Origin: Straminergon stramineum | Taxonomy: Eukaryota; Streptophyta; Bryopsida; Hypnales; Calliergonaceae | Length of the DNA stretch: 64,000 nt | Reading direction: 5' to 3' | NCBI GenBank assembly: GCA_963920665.1 | Contig: OY987273.1 | Coordinates: 4,404,501 to 4,468,500, forward strand | In this document: positions 59,429 to 64,000 of the stretch, piece by piece | How the letters are laid out: every line of letters begins with the position of its first letter | Numbering within the stretch: the first letter of the stretch is position 1 | Notes under the pieces: generated by a model | What the model was told of the DNA's origin: nothing | What the model saw: only the letters and a program-made list of their open reading frames with translations | Database searches by the model: none | Translations under genes and position numbers: made by a program

Positions 59429-62374
59429 AGTTCAGGAATGCAGCCCATTCTAAGGAAGGATATGCCATTAGTGATTGTCTAGATGGGAGGCAAAAATAAG
59501 TCTTAGAGTTCCTTATCCCAATCTTGTATCTGGAAAAGCCTACCCGAGTTATGGTTACGGTAGCCAACACCATTTTTGGTGCAATAGAAGGTAGACCGGT
59601 CAACTGGGGCAAAGTCATTGGAGCAGTAGTCTTCAAGCTTGTTGCCAATGTAGGAAAGGCTAAGACCAGCCCAATCGGTCCTTACTTGTTCCACCTCTAC
59701 CACTATGTATAACTTTTGAGTGACATAGAAATGGTGGAGTACAACACCGGATCCACAATCCTACATTATAGCCTCACGGACAAAGTGGAGGCAAAGGAGC
59801 TGGCATTTGAAGAAGAGGAAGAGCTGGAATAGGAGGAGTAGCTCATAGATTGGAGACAAAGGAAATCTAACAATCCAACATCACGCGGAAAACTCCTTGT
59901 TCCGGAGAAGGTTCCGAAAAAGCCAGAGGAAGACATTTCTAGGTTCTTCAAAACCGGATTCAATTGGGTGCTACAAGCACAAGAGTACCACGAGACCTTG
60001 GTAGACCTTCTCAGAAGAATCAGCAAGGAGTTGAAGGTCAAGCCATAGTATATACTCAACATAGTCAAGAAACTTCCAAATCCAGAAGAGCTGGGACGGA
60101 AGGAGAAACAGATTGAGAATCTAGAGAAGGAGAAGACTGACCTTTAGGCCAGGATGATTTGGGCAGAAGGAGAGTTAGCCACAACGAAGTAGAGGAAGAA
60201 GGAAGCTCTACAGCTTGTCAAGAACCTATCTGGTCTGGTGGATAGACCCGTGGAGCTCATCATCAAGGCCTCCCTCATCTAGAACCGGCTAATGGAGGAA
60301 GGACATTTGATTAGATCCTAGGTAGTTCGGATCTTGGTCGATTTCTCGTCAAGGATGGATTCCGTGCTCAAGGAGATGCGCCAACTATTGGGGCAAATTG
60401 ATCCAAACTGTATCATGGATTTTTCCCACTTTCTGGAAATCCACTTTGACATGGAAACTCCAGTGAAGTTAACAACATCATTGCCACTTCCGTCAAGACT
60501 AGAAGTTCCTAGAGAGACTCTGTGGCATTCAATTGAAACCTTTTCAACTCAGTTGGAGAAGACCATCCGTAGAAGTGTGAAGACAGTTCGAGAGCCAACC
60601 AAGCAACCGAACGCAGCACAAGAATTAGCACCACTAGAAGTCACTGTCTTGCCACCGATATCAACAATCTGTCTTCTTGAGAAGGAAACCCTTTAAACGC
60701 CTAGGTTTCTTATCTAGAGTGACCTAGCAAACCGGATTAGAGGACTGAAGAATCCGGCCTAGACTCATTCGGAAAGCTTCGAGCACATGCAGCAGCCTCA
60801 ACCAAGGCAGGAGAGGACCACCATTGTTTTGGATGAGACCTCTCTAGGAGAAGAAGACGAGAGGGAGGTCACACAGATTGTGAAATCCAAAGAAGAAGAG
60901 TACCAAACCGGATCAAAAGAGGAAGAAGAGGAGGTCATGGAAGAGGAAGACTCACCTCTGGAGATCCGGAAGATCTAGACTTGGGCAACAGTGAGGATGA
61001 TGCTGGTGAAGGCAACTCCAAAGGCATCCATCCAGGCACGATCAAGTCAAGGCGGGAGTAGTCAGAAGAAGGCACGAAAGGCGAAGTAGTTAGGATTGCA
61101 GTTAGTTAAGATTTGAATTTTGAATCTGATCCGGGTTTCTAGGTGTGGGCCTGGGTTCCGGATTTGTAGGATTTGACTTTCCAAGTTTCTCAGGAAGTCT
61201 ATGATTGGTCACCTAGATTTCCGGGTGGATTTTTGGCTTTGGGTTTGGGGATTTTTAAGTGAAGGGCAAGTTTGTTGCCCTTTCATTCCATCTTAGTGCG
61301 TATAGTTGTTATCTTGTCATCCTTTCTTTAATCTAAGCCACCAAGTGGACATTCAAGAATTGATTTGTCGTATATCCATCTTTCTTGTTTTTTTTGGTGA
61401 GAGCATTGAAGTGTAAGAGAGAGGCGGAGGAAAGGAGGAATCCAGATTTGAGGTGACTAGATCTGATTTGGGAGGGAACGTTTGTGACATCGTTTAGGTT
61501 TGTGAATATGGTCTTGTGCACGGTGCCTTTAAAACATTGGAACAGAAATCCGGCAAGGAGTTGGGTGGGTGCGAGTCCAGAATACTAGGGAGGGTTCCGT
61601 GCGGAGATAAGCAATTGCCAATGGAAAAATCCCCATCCTATTCTCTCTGGAAGGTCTACCAAATCCTAGGATCAGTCTAGTGAACAACAAACAATCCCCC
61701 ATCGGTTCCAGTTGCTATTGATCTATCGTTGTAGTGGAAAGGACTTGTTACGGCTCTGAGTGACCTACCTTCCGAATTGGCCATCCGAGAAGTTGTGAGA
61801 GTGTTTCTTGGTCTGATCTTGTGCAATATTTGGTCTAAGTTTGTTTTGTGTAGTTTAGAGAGAGAAGAGAGTGTGAGGAATACGATTAGTGAATCCCTAC
61901 TCCTCTACAAGATCAAAGGTAGAGACTCTAAGGGTAAAACAGAGGCACCAAAAACCAGTGTGTGTGAGAAGTGATGGATCCGGATTTCTGGAAAGGAGTG
62001 GATCTGAATTGGATTCTAGAAAGGTAGTGATCTAGAAAAGAGAGAAAAGAGGTGAAGAGAGTGCTTAAGTTGGTAATATGGATAATCTCGACTTACAGCA
62101 ACAATCTAGAATCCCTTGGGACGATATTTCAAGACCTTTTACAACGTTTTGGTGTTGTAATGGTACTTACGCTCCATTACGCATACGACAGTCCGAACCT
62201 TACTCCAACCTAGATCAAGAGCTAGCCACTCCAAGAAAGGTAAGGGCCAAATCCAAGGCTCAATCCTCCGAGGCCAAGGAACACAAAGCAGTTTCCATTT
62301 CTACCCAGAAACAACTAACGAGGACGAGCTTCCCCACACCAAGCACGACTCTAGGGAAGCAGCCAAGAAAGTAG

Positions 62375-63651
62375 GATTAGGGTAAAGTAGATAGACTATG
62401 GCGGTTGAAAACCTAAGTTTTTGGTAGAAAGTACTTCCCTAGTAGCTTTTAGGTGAAAAGGGAATTTTTAACTCCTTCGATCCAAGTTTTTCAAATTTAA
62501 GATCTACTTTTTACGAGTAGTTTTGGACTTCAATGGAAGTCGACTTAGGGTAGGATAAGGCCAATAACACATGTCATTCCCTTGTAGTTGGTTTTGATTT
62601 CCCTTGGGGCTATAGATTCCCTTGGGTTGTAAACTATTTAGGTGTTGGATTTCAGTTCATTAGTGTGCATTTCCAAACTTTGTCATCCTAGCATTGTGCA
62701 ATTCAAGTCATCATTTTCTGATTCACGTTTGAGGTAGTGGCGTGTACTTTGATGGTTGATCCCATTGATGTATGTTTTGTAGAAATTGCAAAAATAGTTA
62801 AGGAGGGTGTGTGCCCGAATATTGGAAGTATATGGCTTCTTGGACTATGGAAGTGAGATTGTGTGTGAGGGTGTTTTCCTAATCTCAAGTGTAATCAGTT
62901 GGTGTTTTCCGTTAGTGTTGATAGTCCCAATTACGTCTAAAGTACAACTGTTGACTGTTTCGGGGTAGCTTCCGTTTCCTGGTTGATAGGTTCAATGTTA
63001 ATCGGAATCACGAAGGAAAGGTGACAACTTCTTAATTCAACCATCCTGGTTTCTCTCAGGGATCTAGATTAAACCAATACGCCATTGTTGTAGTATGAGT
63101 TAGTATTTTAGCTAAAGGTTCCTTGTGTGACCTATTGATCTTGATTGCTATCTGGTTCAATTGTGAAGGAAAGTTTGTTTGGAAATAGATTTTTGTGATA
63201 TTTCTTTCTTTTTATTTTATAGTGGAACTCTTGTCACTTTAAAACTCAAAGGGGTAGGTCTTAAGCTCCCTGCCTTATTCCCAATATGCAAATCCCTCTT
63301 GATTCAGAGGTAAGACTCGATTCCGGTTACGATTATTAGGACACTAGAATACATGAAAGTTGAATTAGCTACCCAACTTCCGAATCCGGTTTTGACCGTA
63401 AATAGATTGTAGGTAGTGTGAGAATGGGAGAAAGTAAAGAATTAGGATTGGGATAGAATAGAGTAGTTACGTTTGGATCTTTAGCCAAATTTGAGTAGGG
63501 TTCCTTGGGTTGGTTTTGTTGTGATAACCAATTTCTTCTTTTCTAGACATTAAGTATTCCACCAACTAAATCTTTGTGGGAACAATAAACGGGTCACTTT
63601 AGGATCATTTCCAGTCCTAGAGAAGCAACCTGACTTTCCTGTGCTACGACA
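62375..63651 (+). other. 3' region of element 3, non-coding
   Basis: No supported gene. Ends in the CTGTGCTACGACA tip shared with element 4. Corresponds in position to 13699-14870 of element 4. Confidence 0.45.
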
Positions 63652-64000
63652 AACTTTACAATTTTTTTACAAGTAAAAGTCAAATGTTTTTTTGTTGAAT
63701 TTTTCCTCTTACATTCTCAACTAAATTCTTGAACATGTAATATTGTAAAAACAAAATCACGATTCATGAGTGCAAAAATTTATTCATCCATAAATGAAAA
63801 GCCAAAAATCTAGTCTAGGAAGGTGTAAGGAAATTGTTATCTTCACTTTCAATACAAATATCTTACAATCTATCAACTCAATTTTTTTGAAATTTCTTTC
63901 ACACATTCTTATATAGGTAAAGTAAAAGATCCTACAGTAAGACATTACTCACATTAGACATGCCCAAGAAATTACTTTTTCATTTTTGGGCTCTTTGCAA
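63652..64000. other. kinase unit B upstream flank, right piece
   Basis: Homologous to about 2830 down to 2540 in reverse complement (GATCCTACAGTAAGAC against GATCCTATAGTCAGGG). It runs off the window, so the far end of unit B is not seen. Confidence 0.55.

Larger units (their letters stand above)
57503..61089 (+). pseudogene. element 2 protein, ANTIFG-domain remnant, split by element 1
   Basis: MAEGDICKPLVT at 57503, running to 57828, then resuming at 59429 (NAAHSKEGYAIS) after element 1. Landmarks: GCVGLFLRP, VYGFPRKGSGLAS, VLEFLIPILYLEKP, ANTIFGAIEGRPVNWGKV (near 59560), SPIGPYLFHLYHYV, FFKTGFNWVLQAQEY, coiled coil (60080-60210), VVRILVDFSS (60325), and an acidic then basic tail ending KKARKAK (stop 61087-61089). 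Some seven stops. Clearly the same subfamily as elements 5 and 6; it gives the empty site for solo LTR 2 near 59800. Confidence 0.6.
57090..62190 (+). mobile_element. TGTCG-type gene-bearing element 2
   Basis: TGTCGTGAGACATAATC at the left, TTACGCATACGACA at the right. Duplication GTCCA (57085-57089) and GTCCG (62191-62195), one mismatch. Inserted into the C-terminal coding part of element 3, whose frame is continuous across it. About 3.5 kb without nested element 1. First and last 500 bp were compared and show no LTR-like similarity. Confidence 0.8.
55413..62374 (+). pseudogene. element 3 protein, ANTIFG-domain remnant, split by element 2
   Basis: MSGSEEEEELIVPRV at 55413, frameshift near 55520, then one frame to about 56770 with few stops (55715, 56063, 56213, 56678). 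Domain landmarks: MDCAGLIDQPWSF, VYGLPKNGEGLAS, RRVLEFLVPIFNPDRG, ANTIFGALLGDQKVDW (near 55880). After a charged linker come a coiled coil (ERIQELTDELLDLKGKL region, 56400-56520), AKLFDEIV and GSKVISVLVSF. The C-terminal part is Ser/Thr/Lys-rich and, after element 2 is removed, continues in frame from SRSEKV into SEPYSNLDQELATPRK to the stop at 62374. Closer in layout to element 4 than to elements 2 and 5. Gag-like by layout only. Confidence 0.6.
54798..63651 (+). mobile_element. TGTCG-type gene-bearing element 3
   Basis: Starts TGAGGGAGCCC (a degenerate TG tip), ends CTGTGCTACGACA. Exact 5 bp duplication AACTT (54793-54797 and 63652-63656). The empty site is visible near 2830 in kinase unit A, where the two flanks run together. 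Plus-strand gene. No terminal direct repeats were seen. Without nested element 2 it is about 3.75 kb. Confidence 0.8.

Noticed and set aside
1..64000. CRISPR arrays, rRNA, organellar or bacterial genes
   Set aside because: No regular short repeats with unique spacers, no rRNA-like tracts, no operon layout. The repeats are plant transposon subterminal arrays and minisatellites.

Overview
This is nuclear DNA from a land plant with a large, transposon-filled genome. The DNA is AT-rich and has no operons or compact gene order. It carries CACTA transposons, very long solo LTRs, foldback MITEs, a spliceosomal intron with a TACTAAC branch site, and many old coding remnants full of stop codons. The deep nesting and slow decay would fit a gymnosperm, fern, lycophyte or large-genome angiosperm; I cannot tell which. 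I found no intact cellular gene.

Layout. 1-1222: CACTA foldback MITE and a decayed exon. 2000-9500: kinase-like pseudogene A with its conserved flanks, split by a 3.65 kb solo LTR (3446-7096) sitting between its TATA box and its ATG. 9546-11133: kinase-like pseudogene C, minus strand. 11377: a CACTA tip. 11876-13046: a decayed, intron-bearing, unidentified gene. 13503-23387: a 9.9 kb CACTA element holding a gene-bearing TGTCG element (13699-17077), a TTAA-flanked MITE (17840-18413) and an inverted-repeat element (21126-22059). 23.4-28.5 kb: mostly featureless, with a tandem array at 24.9-25.5 kb. 28542-38150: TGTCG element 6, interrupted by element 5 (29080-37270), itself interrupted by a 4.68 kb solo LTR (30195-34878). 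38-45 kb: a diverged LTR relative, a hAT transposase fragment, a ~108 bp tandem array, a CACTA end and an LTR fragment. 45.2-50.8 kb: CACTA MITE, a ~135 bp tandem array and dispersed repeats. 50.7-64 kb: kinase-like copy B, minus strand, its flank split by element 3 (54798-63651), which contains element 2 (57090-62190), which contains element 1 (57829-59428).

The most unusual content is a family of units beginning TG and ending CA, with tips near TGTCG and CGACA. Five are bounded by 5 bp target duplications and I see no long terminal repeats in any. The longer ones carry a single long, decayed reading frame: a shared ~200-residue domain with an ANTIFG motif, then a coiled coil, a GSK motif and a charged tail. 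They are either LTR-sized solo units that carry a gene or an LTR-less element class. Retroviral-type integration is inferred from tips and duplications only.

Five insertions are supported by comparing filled and empty copies inside this same window, so the insertion order can be read directly. The kinase-like family (HND catalytic loop, DWG or NWG in place of DFG) appears three times and seems to be carried or bordered by mobile DNA.
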